A stretch of 64,000 bases of DNA from Chroococcidiopsis sp. TS-821 (GCF_002939305.1 NZ_MVDI01000009.1:1-64000), one strand, 5' to 3'; shown: positions 27,551-36,748, counted from the stretch's first letter. Notes: generated by a model not told the origin, from the letters alone. Made by a program: numbers and translations.

Positions 27551-28123
27551 TTACCGAGTTATAACTACTTCACGGGTAGTCGTTAACTGCGTAGCTTCTC
27601 TAGCTTCTGAGTCATAAGCCCACGCTTTAAGAACTACCACTCCCTCTGGTAAGCTAGAAGCATCAAGATTTATATTCCAGCCAGAATTAGCAAACGCAGA
27701 ACTGTTTAAAACTTTAGCAACATCTGGTCTTTCTACATTCACGGGAGCAACGGCAACTACAGTATTGTTGTCTCCATATGTAATAATAACGTTATCTGCT
27801 GGTCTTCCTTTGTGGGCAAGAATAGCCCAACCATAGACATTTATTGGTTCAGTTCCAGAGACTTCTATTCGCGCAGCATTGGAACCATTAACACCATCAA
27901 AGAAGCCTTGAGCACCTATGGAAGTTGTTCTAAAATTGATTTCTCCTACATTATTTACTCCAGGAATGCTAACGCCAGCAGGTAGTTCTGTTGTTTGTTG
28001 TGGTGGTGGGCTAGCTGTATCAGGAGGTGTTGTTGTTTGATTAGCAGGAGCGCAAGCGACTAAGATAATAGTTGCGCTCGCGCCTAAAAAAGTGACATGT
28101 AGCGACTTTTGAATTTTAATCAT
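27551..28123 (-). CDS. Lipoprotein consisting of a single RPDV/SGW/AWAY domain
   Basis: This 190-residue protein has a signal peptide ending in the lipobox LVAC (Cys24). A proline/threonine-rich linker comes next, then one copy of the shared domain: GFFDGVNG, INVYGWAIL, VERPDVAKVL, NSGWNINLDASSLPEG and LKAWAYD. It is the only protein in the locus in which the domain stands alone. An outer-surface or periplasmic anchoring place is expected from the lipobox. AAGGA upstream of ATG supports the start. Separate intergenic gaps (134 and 193 bp) suggest its own transcription. Function unknown; binding of the exported glycan is a hypothesis. Confidence 0.78.
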   Translation of the reverse strand: MIKIQKSLHVTFLGASATIILVACAPANQTTTPPDTASPPPQQTTELPAGVSIPGVNNVGEINFRTTSIGAQGFFDGVNGSNAARIEVSGTEPINVYGWAILAHKGRPADNVIITYGDNNTVVAVAPVNVERPDVAKVLNSSAFANSGWNINLDASSLPEGVVVLKAWAYDSEAREATQLTTTREVVITR

Positions 28124-28316
28124 GATTTCCTTGTCTACCTACCAACTTGGTTATAGCTATAGAAAACGACGATCCGAATCATTTTTCAATTAGCTGCCAA
28201 CGTTGATTAGGTGTGTAAAAAATGCTTGTAGTTTTAGATTGCTAAAAAGTCTACTACATAAACTGCTACAATTCTCTTTTCGCATGTCAAATAAGATATA
28301 CTTATAATTTAGTTAC

Positions 28317-29090
28317 TTACTTGATGGACTTGCGGATAACTACAATAAACTCCATTTGATTTTTTTGCAGTAATTCAATTTCAATCGGCAGAGATAAAGA
28401 ATTTCGGCAGTATAGTAGTAATTCTAAAAATTCTATTTGTGTCCAAACATGAAAATGAATACTGTAGTTGATGTCAAGTAATTCTTTGGCTCTGATTGCG
28501 ACGTCGCTATCCCTAGCTTTTTCAACAAGTCTAGCCCATTCTTCGTAGTGACATGGCGCTGAGCAACTTCCGCCTTCTTCATAGTCGCGAATGACGTGTT
28601 CGAGTGGCGTTATAGGACGATCGCAGTCAAATGTATAGCGTTTATCGGGTACAGCAATATATAATATTCCATCAACTTTTAATACTCTTAACCAATTTTC
28701 TAAAGAAAATATTGGATTCTGACAATGTTCAATAACATGATTAGCAATGACAAAATCTAGCGACGCATCGGATATAGAAGTGAGAGTTTCCCCGTCATCG
28801 ATTATATTTGGTTCGACTAGTTTGTAAGCTGCTAACTCTGGATATTGTTGCCTTAACTGAGCGATAGTAAATCTATCAACATACTGGATATCTACTGAAT
28901 TGGAAACGGGTAAGGGAGAATGGAGAGCACCTATCTCAATACCTTTACCAGTTAAGTATTTAGCAGCAATTCGGTAACGTACCTCCTTGTCTACACTAGA
29001 TGTATCGCTTGCTAATTTTTTATTAGGTAAAAGCGAGTTAAGCTTACGTGCCAATGTACTAACCGAGCTATTCACTACTTTCAGTTTCAT
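28317..29090 (-). CDS. Class I SAM-dependent methyltransferase
   Basis: The 257 residues contain KGIEIGALHSPLPVS in place of the usual glycine-rich motif I, then VDIQYVDRFT. LDFVIANHVIEHCQNP and ILYIAVPDKRYTFDCDRP follow. This type is typical of methyltransferases beside O-antigen glycosyltransferases. About 35 basic residues precede the domain. It lies 96 bp downstream of the giant methyltransferase-glycosyltransferase gene and may add a second methyl group to the same glycan, which is inferred from context only. Confidence 0.87.
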   Translation of the reverse strand: MKLKVVNSSVSTLARKLNSLLPNKKLASDTSSVDKEVRYRIAAKYLTGKGIEIGALHSPLPVSNSVDIQYVDRFTIAQLRQQYPELAAYKLVEPNIIDDGETLTSISDASLDFVIANHVIEHCQNPIFSLENWLRVLKVDGILYIAVPDKRYTFDCDRPITPLEHVIRDYEEGGSCSAPCHYEEWARLVEKARDSDVAIRAKELLDINYSIHFHVWTQIEFLELLLYCRNSLSLPIEIELLQKNQMEFIVVIRKSIK

Positions 29091-29186
29091 TGATGACTCG
29101 ACTTTATTAAGTGGTTAGCATAGAGACTGCTGCCAAGCACGATAACTGAAATTGAGACTTAATTTTGTCAGTGGGTTTACAGCGTG

Positions 29187-32100
29187 CTAGATATTAATAC
29201 TATAATCTTCGCGATCGCGCGTTAAATTAGGGCTATAACAAGGATCGTTATCGATAAATTTTTGCCATTTGCTCAGGAGATAATCCGCCTCTTTGCGAAG
29301 TCTAGCCATTTTTTCGGGAGTATCTTCATAGCCCCTACTTTTAGATTCGTAGTGGTATAATACAACATGCGGTAAATAAACATTTCTGTAGCCTAAATTA
29401 CTCATCTTTAGACATAAATCGATATCGTTGTAAGCAACAGCTAAAGTTTCATCAAATCCTCCAATTTCCTCAAAAACTTCGCGCCGACACATTAGACACG
29501 CACCAGTAATTGCTGAATAGTTATTAATCGTTTTTACCTGACATACGTAACCTGGTGTTGTCGCTGGAAAGTGACGATGGCTATGCGCTGCAACACCGCC
29601 TAATCCTAATACGACACCTGCGTGTTGAATCGAATTATCTGGATACAACAAAAGCGCGCCTACTGCACCAATTGAAGCTCTTTGAGCCTGTTCTACCATC
29701 GCTTCGATCCAGTCAGGTGTGATGACTTCAGTATCGTTATTTAAAAATAGTAAGTAATCTCCTTTGGCTTTACTCGCAGCGTAATTATTCAGATGAGAAT
29801 AGTTAAAAGGAATATCAAGCGGATAACATTTAAATCGCTCTGGCTGTCTTTCTAACCATTGCGCAATGATTTTTAAGGTTTTTTCTTCAGTGCTACCGTT
29901 ATCGATAACAATCACTTCGTAGTCGGGGTAGGTGCTTTTTTGAAAAATCGATTCTAGGCAATGATTTAAAATCGTACCGAGGTTACGCGTGGGAATTATG
30001 ATACTAACTCGCTTGTAGTGGGAGATTTCGTACCGTACGCTATAGTTTCCTGGAAATTCTGGAATTCCGGTCACTTTTCCTGGTTCATTGCGTCGCGTTA
30101 ATGCTTCGGCGATCGCTTTTTCGCCAGCTATATGTGCATAAGATTTAACACTGGCGACACCAGCTGCGGTTGATTCGGGATGAACTCGCCAGTGATAAAG
30201 TATTTTGGGTATGTGAAAGATATTTGTCGTTTTTTCGGTTAGCCGTAAAACTAAATCGTAATCTTGGCTACCTTCGTAACCAACGCGAAAACCACCAATT
30301 TGCTCAACTAGCGATCGCCTGTAAGTCCCTAGATGACACGTATACATTCGCGATAGAAACGAATCAGGACACCAATCAGGCTTAAAAAATGGATCTTTAA
30401 GACGATTTTGTCGATCTATCTTATCTTCATCCGAGTAGATCATATCTGCTTCGGGATGGCGATTGAGCAGCAAAGCTATTTCATATAATGCATCTGGCGT
30501 CAAACAATCATCGTGATCGAGTAAAGCAATAAATTCTCCTGTTGCTAACTCTAGCGCCGAATTAGAAGCTCGCGAGATATGACCATTTTCTTGGCGAAAC
30601 ACAACTTTAATTCGAGCATCTTGCTGCGCGTACTCTTCTAGTACTGACCTAACATGCGGTTTAGTCGAAGCATCATCAGCAATACACAATTCCCAATACG
30701 GATAAACTTGCTCTAAAACAGACGCGATCGCCGCTCGCAAAAATGGCTCTGGGGGATTGAAAACAGGCATAATCACGCTGATCGTAGGCTTGTAGGGGAA
30801 AATTTCCACTGTCTCAGCCATTTTTTTTAAATCAGCTTCTCTAGGAAAATTCTTGCTTAACCAGCGCGCGTATTGTTCTTGATGCGGTGCGGCGATCGTT
30901 CCGACTTCAACTGCTGCAGGTGAAGTATCAAGCTTGTAGTAGATTTTCTTCGCAGCCTGTGAGAGCGCATACCGCGTACCTTTAACCCGCAACACCGTAT
31001 AATAGTGTTTCAGTCGCGATAACAAACTGATTGGTTTAACGTTGGCACTGGGAAAGCTGAGTAGCGTTGCTTCTTGAAGCACTGCGTTATATGCCCAGGC
31101 TTGAAGCTGAATTTTTCCGACGGGGAAATTGGCAAGATTCAGCATCGCACTCCAACCAGATTTTTGGTAAGCAGGATTACTGAAAGCTTGTGCTACGTCT
31201 GGTCTTTCTGAATTAACCGGAGCAACCGCAACTAACTGACGATTTTTACCGTGGGTAATAATAACGCAATCTGCTACTTTTTCTTCATTTGGTAAAATTG
31301 CCCAGCCTCTAGCAATCACTGGTTTTTCCTGAGGTACTGCGATCGCGGTAGGGTTGACACCATCAATGCTATCAAAACAGCCGTTTAGCGTTTTTGGCGT
31401 AGCGTTGAATTTGATTTCTTTGAGATTGAGATTAAAACCGCTTTCAGCACGATTGGTTGGTACGAGGGTGGTAGTTTGCATATTCGGTGGACTATTAGTG
31501 CGGATAAGTTGCTTGAAGCCAAACCACAGATTGCGCAATCTCCAGAATTTACTACTCTCCATTGCATCGATAAGCGATCGCGATCGCGCCAAATCAGCTT
31601 GTGTTTGTTGTAGCTGCGAGTGCGACGTTTCTAGCTCGGCTTGTGTTTGTTGTAGCTGCGAGTGCGACGCTTCTAGCTCGGCTTGTGTTTGCGCAAGTTG
31701 TCGCTGTGAGTGTTCTAATTCTTCTTGCTTTTGCTGCAATTGCGATCGCGCGCGAGCTGATTCGGCTTGCAATTGCTCGATTTGCCATTGCGATGTTTCT
31801 AGTTGAACTTGTTTTTGTTGCAGTTGGATTCGGAGTTTTTCAACTTCTGATTGTGCTTGCTCTAGCTGCGATTGCGAACTTTCTAGTTCCACTTGAATAT
31901 GCTGTAGTTGCGATTGCGAATTTTCGAGTTGTGTTTGAGTGAACTCCAGTTGTACAACAAGTTGCGAGTATTGTTTGCTTAACTCGGTATATTTACTTTT
32001 ACGATCGCCTGGATAAGCGCGTAAAATAAATTGCAGTGTTTCTGTTTCTTCTTCTTGTTCTAATTTTTGAATAAGTTCGCTACTGAAATCTGCTTTGTTT

Positions 32101-32708
32101 AACTGCGGAATTAACGGTGCTTCTGCAAAGATTGGCAATTTTGTCCGCTCTATGACATCGATAACATAACCTGTCTTTTCAAATAAATCTTCTACCGTTT
32201 TTTTTGTAAAAAATCGTAAATGAGTATTGTCTAAAATTCCTAATTCTGTATATTCAAATTTACCTTGCAGCAAAGCTAGCCGAATTGAGCCGTGCGCAAT
32301 GTTGGGAATCGAAGCCACAACAAATCCGTCAGGACTTAACAAATTCTGAGTTTCTTTCAGCACTCTCCACGGATCGCGCAAGTGTTCTAAAACATCGCCA
32401 AAAACGGCGACATCAAAACTTTGAGTTGGTAAAATTTCCGCAAGGCGAACAATATCTAAATCAGCAACAACAACTTGCTTGCAGTAATGTTCGGCGATTT
32501 TTGCTGCTTCTGGATTGATTTCAACGCCTGTAACTTCACACCCTTGCTGTTGTAGTAATCGTGCAAGATATCCTGTAGCACAACCAAAATCGACAACTCG
32601 CTTGTTTGCTCCAACTAAATGGTAGATTTTTTTTAAGCTATGATTGTCATCTAGACTTTCTATCGTAATGTTCTCAGCAGTAGGATAGTTTTTATGAGTT
32701 AAATTCAT
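29187..32708 (-). CDS. Giant fusion: methyltransferase - coiled coil - RPDV/SGW/AWAY domain - two GT2 domains
   Basis: The 1173-residue protein starts with a SAM methyltransferase (VVDFGCATGYLARLL...VFGDVLEHLRDPW). A coiled coil of about 130 residues follows (roughly residues 245-375), rich in Gln/Leu/Glu with 14-residue repeats. Next comes one RPDV/SGW/AWAY domain (about 435-545). Two GT-A family 2 domains end it: TISVIMPVFNPPEPFL...DDAS with DHDD, and VSIIIPTRNLGTILN...DNGS with NNDTEV. Start ATG 32708 is preferred; an in-frame start at 32768 would overlap the ABC gene. The methyltransferase-plus-coil layout beside Wzt recalls chain-terminating WbdD of E. coli, in which the coil measures chain length. 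Confidence 0.88.
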   Translation of the reverse strand: MNLTHKNYPTAENITIESLDDNHSLKKIYHLVGANKRVVDFGCATGYLARLLQQQGCEVTGVEINPEAAKIAEHYCKQVVVADLDIVRLAEILPTQSFDVAVFGDVLEHLRDPWRVLKETQNLLSPDGFVVASIPNIAHGSIRLALLQGKFEYTELGILDNTHLRFFTKKTVEDLFEKTGYVIDVIERTKLPIFAEAPLIPQLNKADFSSELIQKLEQEEETETLQFILRAYPGDRKSKYTELSKQYSQLVVQLEFTQTQLENSQSQLQHIQVELESSQSQLEQAQSEVEKLRIQLQQKQVQLETSQWQIEQLQAESARARSQLQQKQEELEHSQRQLAQTQAELEASHSQLQQTQAELETSHSQLQQTQADLARSRSLIDAMESSKFWRLRNLWFGFKQLIRTNSPPNMQTTTLVPTNRAESGFNLNLKEIKFNATPKTLNGCFDSIDGVNPTAIAVPQEKPVIARGWAILPNEEKVADCVIITHGKNRQLVAVAPVNSERPDVAQAFSNPAYQKSGWSAMLNLANFPVGKIQLQAWAYNAVLQEATLLSFPSANVKPISLLSRLKHYYTVLRVKGTRYALSQAAKKIYYKLDTSPAAVEVGTIAAPHQEQYARWLSKNFPREADLKKMAETVEIFPYKPTISVIMPVFNPPEPFLRAAIASVLEQVYPYWELCIADDASTKPHVRSVLEEYAQQDARIKVVFRQENGHISRASNSALELATGEFIALLDHDDCLTPDALYEIALLLNRHPEADMIYSDEDKIDRQNRLKDPFFKPDWCPDSFLSRMYTCHLGTYRRSLVEQIGGFRVGYEGSQDYDLVLRLTEKTTNIFHIPKILYHWRVHPESTAAGVASVKSYAHIAGEKAIAEALTRRNEPGKVTGIPEFPGNYSVRYEISHYKRVSIIIPTRNLGTILNHCLESIFQKSTYPDYEVIVIDNGSTEEKTLKIIAQWLERQPERFKCYPLDIPFNYSHLNNYAASKAKGDYLLFLNNDTEVITPDWIEAMVEQAQRASIGAVGALLLYPDNSIQHAGVVLGLGGVAAHSHRHFPATTPGYVCQVKTINNYSAITGACLMCRREVFEEIGGFDETLAVAYNDIDLCLKMSNLGYRNVYLPHVVLYHYESKSRGYEDTPEKMARLRKEADYLLSKWQKFIDNDPCYSPNLTRDREDYSINI
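31597..31722 (-). repeat. 42-bp tandem repeat encoding coiled-coil heptads
   Basis: Units at 31597-31638 and 31639-31680 differ at one base. A third, more diverged unit starts at 31681. Each codes 14 residues of the QTQAELETSHSQLQ type, i.e. two coiled-coil heptads. The near identity indicates recent duplication and possible copy-number change without frameshift. Confidence 0.85.
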
Positions 32709-32721
32709 ACATTTTTCTGGC

Positions 32722-34074
32722 TCATACTTGCACGGCGGATACATTAGATAAATTGCGGCTGACCTCAACTGACATTGGTAAATCGACTAACGCATGGATA
32801 TTTTTACCCGTGTCCGGAGGTAACACTTGAAAAACGAGGGCATTGTCTATCCAATCAAAAGTTACCGACGTATAATCTTCTGAACCCGCAACAGTGACAC
32901 TGTAAGAAACAGGTCTTAATGGTAGTCTAAATTTAAATTGCACTGTCAGTTTCTCGCCTGGAGATAACTTGCCGATTTGGAGATTTTCCTCCCACGTATT
33001 GCTACCAATAATTTCGTTGCCATTTTTGTCGCACACAAAAAAACCGACGATACATCCTTGCAACGGTTCATAAACTACTAAGTCTACGACGAGCGTTACC
33101 TCTTCATTAAAGTTAAAAACTAAATTGTCTCTAGAATATTCTCCCAAAGAGTTTAAAATTTTCACATCTTGAATTAAAGCCTTGCGATTTCCGCGTCTAT
33201 GTGGTTTGCCATTGTTACCGTTATGGTGCGCGATATTGGGGGTATCAGGTGTCTCGCCAGCAATGCGATCGCTCGCATCAAAAGCATCGTGACTTTCTTC
33301 TAGCAGCGTGGGTTGTTCCGTCTCGTTGAGCAATCCCAGTTCTTCTTGCGTGACAAGTTTCATGTACTCGATAATCACAGCATTAGGCGAACCTGTCGCG
33401 TAAATTCTGCCTTCATGCAGCATAACTGCAGAGTTACACAAAGTTTTGACAGCGCCCGAATCGTGCGAAACAAACAGCGTTGTCACGCCAGAATCCATCA
33501 AAGCGCGCATCCGGCGCATACAGCGGTGTTGAAAAACAACATCACCGACAGCTAAAGCTTCGTCTACAATCAAGACTTCCGGATAAACATTCACTGCAAC
33601 CGCAAAAGCTAGGCGCACGAACATTCCGCTAGAGTAAGTTTTAACAGGTTGGTCGATAAAATCTCCAATATCTGCAAACCCAGCAATTTCATCAAATTTT
33701 GCTTCGATTTCTTGATGGCTCAAACCCAACAAGCGCCCGTTAAAAAAAACATTCTGTCGTCCAGTAAATTCTGGATTGAAGCCACTTCCTAGTTCTAAAA
33801 GCGCCGAAATTCGCCCTTTCACCGTGACTTGACCGGTAGTTGGTTGTAGTGTACCAGCGAGAATCTGAAGTAATGTACTTTTTCCCGAACCATTGCGCCC
33901 CACAACACCTAAGGTTTGCCCTTTGGGGACTTCCAAGTTGATATCCCGTAATGCCCAAAATTCATCAGCCGCACTTTGATGAGGAAGCAATATTTCCTTC
34001 AAGCGATCGACTGGGCGTGCGTACCGTTTAAAGCATTTGGAGACGTTGTTTAGCGAAATTGCGATTTCACCCAT
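32722..34074 (-). CDS. wzt: Wzt-type ABC transporter ATP-binding protein with C-terminal glycan-binding domain
   Basis: This is the ATPase of an ABC-dependent polysaccharide exporter. The nucleotide-binding domain has Walker A GRNGSGKST, the shortened signature YSSGM typical of this subfamily, and Walker B VLIVDEALAVGD. After residue 245 or so there is a linker (rich in His/Asn/Gly) and a beta-sandwich domain (VKILNSLGEYS...TFDWIDNALVFQV) like the Wzt C-terminal carbohydrate-binding domain, which recognises a modified chain end in O9a-type systems. ATG 34074 is preferred over 34083 and 34098. It lies just downstream of the permease. Confidence 0.93.
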   Translation of the reverse strand: MGEIAISLNNVSKCFKRYARPVDRLKEILLPHQSAADEFWALRDINLEVPKGQTLGVVGRNGSGKSTLLQILAGTLQPTTGQVTVKGRISALLELGSGFNPEFTGRQNVFFNGRLLGLSHQEIEAKFDEIAGFADIGDFIDQPVKTYSSGMFVRLAFAVAVNVYPEVLIVDEALAVGDVVFQHRCMRRMRALMDSGVTTLFVSHDSGAVKTLCNSAVMLHEGRIYATGSPNAVIIEYMKLVTQEELGLLNETEQPTLLEESHDAFDASDRIAGETPDTPNIAHHNGNNGKPHRRGNRKALIQDVKILNSLGEYSRDNLVFNFNEEVTLVVDLVVYEPLQGCIVGFFVCDKNGNEIIGSNTWEENLQIGKLSPGEKLTVQFKFRLPLRPVSYSVTVAGSEDYTSVTFDWIDNALVFQVLPPDTGKNIHALVDLPMSVEVSRNLSNVSAVQV

Positions 34075-34137
34075 GATATTCATGCCTAAAAATGGCAACG
34101 AAAACAGTCAATAACGATTATGTTGGTTTCCACGATC

Positions 34138-34992
34138 TTAGAGAACATCAGCAAACGCTGGGCGCAGTCGCCGATAGACAGCAAAGCCAAAACAAAAGAC
34201 GACAAAAGAAGCGATCGCCGCCACGCTTAATTCGCCTCCATGTCTTAATTCTCCGACTAAAACCAAGTCGCGATAAACTTCGACGATCGCTGTCATCGGA
34301 TTGAGCCAAAAAATCCATCCGCGCCACGCTTCGGGAATCAACGACGCTGGATAAATGATCGGCGTAGCATAAAACCACACGTTGATGATTAATCCAAGGG
34401 TTTGCGGTACATCTCTTAAAAAAACCGTCAAACCAGCCGCGAGATATCCTAGTCCAGCAGTGAGTAATAACTGTGGTATCCAAACAATCGGCAATAGCCA
34501 AAGCGTACTATGAACGACTTGTGATGCTATTCCCACTAATAAAATTAAAACGACAAGTCCCAGCGAGCTTTCGATAAAAGCTGAACAAATTGGCACTAAA
34601 GGTAATAATGACAAAGGAAAAACAACTTTTTTAACTAAGTTCTGCTGCGCGATCACCGAGGTAGCAGCCGGAAAAAAACCATTAAGGAAAGCTGTCCAAG
34701 GTAATAACCCAGCAAACAACCACAACCCAAAAGTAATATTATTGTCGGGCAAGCCTTGGACACTCAGCCTCACGCGCAGCACAATTGAAAAAACATAAGT
34801 ATAAATGAGTAACTGCGATAATTGATTTAATAAAGGCCATAAGTTGCCTAAAATAGAACCTTTGTATTTTGCATCGAGGTCTCGCTGGACAAGCGATCGC
34901 AGTAGGTCTAACCTTGCCCACCATCGCTTACTCGCTGAAAGCAAGCTACTAGCGCCCGCTTTTCGGACAACGCCTTTGATTGTTTGTCGCAA
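34138..34992 (-). CDS. wzm: ABC-2 type polysaccharide export permease (Wzm-like)
   Basis: The 284-residue protein has a cytoplasmic amphipathic start (LLRSLVQRDLDAKYKGSILG, the conserved interface helix). Six membrane segments follow, with the PQTLGLIINVWFYATPIIYP stretch typical of Wzm/TagG. It forms the channel for a lipid-linked polysaccharide together with the ATPase encoded downstream. It is the first gene of the leftward operon. The divergent 0.35-kb gap toward petP should carry the main promoter. Confidence 0.93.
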   Translation of the reverse strand: MRQTIKGVVRKAGASSLLSASKRWWARLDLLRSLVQRDLDAKYKGSILGNLWPLLNQLSQLLIYTYVFSIVLRVRLSVQGLPDNNITFGLWLFAGLLPWTAFLNGFFPAATSVIAQQNLVKKVVFPLSLLPLVPICSAFIESSLGLVVLILLVGIASQVVHSTLWLLPIVWIPQLLLTAGLGYLAAGLTVFLRDVPQTLGLIINVWFYATPIIYPASLIPEAWRGWIFWLNPMTAIVEVYRDLVLVGELRHGGELSVAAIASFVVFCFGFAVYRRLRPAFADVL

Positions 34993-35108
34993 TTTTCACA
35001 TCCTCGCCCACTACCGACACACCGTATTTGACGTTAGGCTATCGAGCCATATTTTGAAATAATTTTGATTTAGCTTACCTCTTATCCTAAATAAATCAGG
35101 TAGTTCGC

Positions 35109-35321
35109 TTAGGTGCTACTAAGCACAAGATTGTATCGGAAATTTTCGATAACGCAATACTTCGTTAAGATATCTAGCGCTTGAAAAGGGTCAGGGGTCG
35201 GAGGTCGGGGTTTAGGAGAAGTATTGATATTTTGGCAAATGCTGACGTACTCAGGGGTAAAACGATCAAAATCTAGCGACGAACAGCGCTTGTCACCTAA
35301 GATTCCGCTACACTGAGTCAT
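35109..35321 (-). CDS. Possible 70-residue hypothetical protein
   Basis: A minus-strand frame starts at ATG 35321, divergent from petP by 24 bp. Its first 33 residues (starting MTQCSGILGDKRCSSLDF) look protein-like with two cysteines. The middle (PRPPTPDPF) is encoded by the heptanucleotide repeat array, so either the gene was invaded by the repeat or the frame is accidental. No family is recognised. Confidence 0.3.
   Translation of the reverse strand: MTQCSGILGDKRCSSLDFDRFTPEYVSICQNINTSPKPRPPTPDPFQALDILTKYCVIENFRYNLVLSST
35186..35220. repeat. Heptanucleotide repeat (GGGGTCA family)
   Basis: The heptads AAGGGTC, AGGGGTC, GGAGGTC, GGGGTTT and AGGAGAA run in register. Confidence 0.75.
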
Positions 35322-35345
35322 GGTTCACTTGTGTAGTAAGTTGGA

Positions 35346-35540
35346 ATGGAAATCGGACAACAAGTTAAGGTCTGCCGTTTAAGAGATCGAGTATCACCAC
35401 TGATTGTCAAACGCCTCGGCAAAATTGGCACGGTTAAAGGCTTCAAAATGCTTGACGGAAGTAGCGTTGGCGTCGTCGTTCAATTTGAAGACCAGTTCGC
35501 AACTTGGTTTTTTGAAGACGAACTCAAAGTTATGCAGTAG
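35346..35540 (+). CDS. petP: Cytochrome b6f subunit PetP (DUF2862)
   Basis: The 64-residue protein reads MEIGQQVKVCRLRDRVSP at its start, and GTVKGFKMLDGSSVGVVVQF and FATWFFEDEL later, the hallmark of PetP/DUF2862. PetP is a small peripheral, SH3-like subunit on the stromal/cytoplasmic side of the cytochrome b6f complex and affects electron flow in cyanobacteria and red algae (family knowledge). No membrane segment is present, as expected. It precedes the ATPase-chlG pair by 84 bp. Confidence 0.9.
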   Translation: MEIGQQVKVCRLRDRVSPLIVKRLGKIGTVKGFKMLDGSSVGVVVQFEDQFATWFFEDELKVMQ

Positions 35541-35624
35541 GGGTGATACTGGGGGTAGCTGTCCCTAGCTATACATAACTAAAAGTTAACCCCCGAACAT
35601 AAAAACTGCTTAGGAAAAATTGTA

Positions 35625-36728
35625 ATGGCGCTGATACTGACCTTTTTAGGCAAAAGTGGTAGCGATCGCCAAAAAATTGCGATCGCTGCTGCCAAAAAAT
35701 TCGCAACCGAAGGTAAACGCGTCCTCTTAGCTGGACGAGATACTGGACCTGGGTTGAGTCTACTTCTCAATACCTCGATAAGTTCCGCACCGCAGCAAGT
35801 ATCTCCCAATCTCGAAGCGGTGCAACTCAAAACTTCCGGCTTGCTAGAACGTAGCTGGGAAGAGGTCAAAAAACTCGAGGCGCAGTATTTGCGAACACCT
35901 ATCCTCAAAGATGTCTACGGGCAAGAATTACCAGTTTTACCAGGTATGGACAGCGCTTTGGAACTCAATGCGTTGCGCGAATACGATGCTAGCGGTAAAT
36001 ATGACGTCATCATCTATGACAGTAGTGGTGACTCGACCACGCTGCGGATGTTAGGAATGGCAGAAAGCTTGAGTTGGTACGTAAGGCGTTTTCGGCAATT
36101 GTTTGCGAATTCTGATTTGGGTAAAGCGATCGCGGAATCGCCGTTTATTCAACCGTTGATTAGCAGTTTTTTCAATGTTAACTGGACAGCGGATAACTTT
36201 GCTCAACCTACCAATCAAATTAACAACATCCTCGACCAAGGCAAAGCCGCACTAGCTGACCCGAAGCGCGTTGCAGCGTTTTTGGTGACAACAAATGACC
36301 CGCTAGACATTGCGAGTGTGCGTTATTTATGGGGTAGCGCGCAGCAAATTGGTTTAATCGTGGGAGGCGTTATACTACATTCAGCGGATACGACGCTTGC
36401 GAGTTTATCGAATGAATTTGACCCTTTACCGGTTACAGTTGTCACTGGCAGTACTTTTGATGACGAGCAGCTGATGAACGCCTTGCCAAATTTTGTACAG
36501 CAGGCGCAGCAAGCCCCTAAACCAATCGAAATTGACGTGGCTACAGGTCAAGTCCGCCTATTTTTGCCTGGATTTGATAAAAAACAAGTTAAACTAACGC
36601 AATCAGGTCCAGAAGTTACCGTAGAAGCAGGCGATCAGCGGCGGAATATCTTTTTACCTCCTGGTTTGAGTGGCAAACAAATCGCTGGTGCCAAATTTCA
36701 AAACAACTATTTGACAATATCTTTCTAG
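35625..36728 (+). CDS. ArsA/Get3-fold putative ATPase (NosAFP-like)
   Basis: The first 290 residues have the ArsA/Get3 architecture. The P-loop region is degenerate: LTFLGKSGSDRQK lacks the canonical GKT/S. Later come IIYDSSGD (switch II-like) and FLVTTNDPLDIASVRYLWG. The last 80 residues are an HSP20/alpha-crystallin-like beta domain (VRLFLPGFDKKQVKLTQ...NIFLPPGLSG), as in ArsA-HSP20 proteins. Cyanobacterial proteins of this type are described as putative tail-anchor targeting ATPases. It is 20 bp upstream of chlG and surely co-transcribed, so a role in thylakoid or pigment-protein biogenesis is suggested by context. Confidence 0.85.
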   Translation: MALILTFLGKSGSDRQKIAIAAAKKFATEGKRVLLAGRDTGPGLSLLLNTSISSAPQQVSPNLEAVQLKTSGLLERSWEEVKKLEAQYLRTPILKDVYGQELPVLPGMDSALELNALREYDASGKYDVIIYDSSGDSTTLRMLGMAESLSWYVRRFRQLFANSDLGKAIAESPFIQPLISSFFNVNWTADNFAQPTNQINNILDQGKAALADPKRVAAFLVTTNDPLDIASVRYLWGSAQQIGLIVGGVILHSADTTLASLSNEFDPLPVTVVTGSTFDDEQLMNALPNFVQQAQQAPKPIEIDVATGQVRLFLPGFDKKQVKLTQSGPEVTVEAGDQRRNIFLPPGLSGKQIAGAKFQNNYLTISF

Positions 36729-36748
36729 AAGCTGTCAAGTAAATTACT

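Larger units (their letters stand above)
34993..35345. other. Divergent intergenic region between wzm and petP
   Basis: This 353-bp region must hold the promoters of the leftward polysaccharide operon and the rightward petP gene. A GGGGTCA-family heptad array lies at 35186-35220. A weak small reading frame on the minus strand is listed separately. No confident -35/-10 pair was identified. Confidence 0.5.

Noticed and set aside
31354-31942. Cys-rich and hydrophobic plus-strand reading frames
   Set aside because: They are antisense shadows of the coiled-coil repeats in the giant glycosyltransferase gene; composition follows the minus-strand codons.
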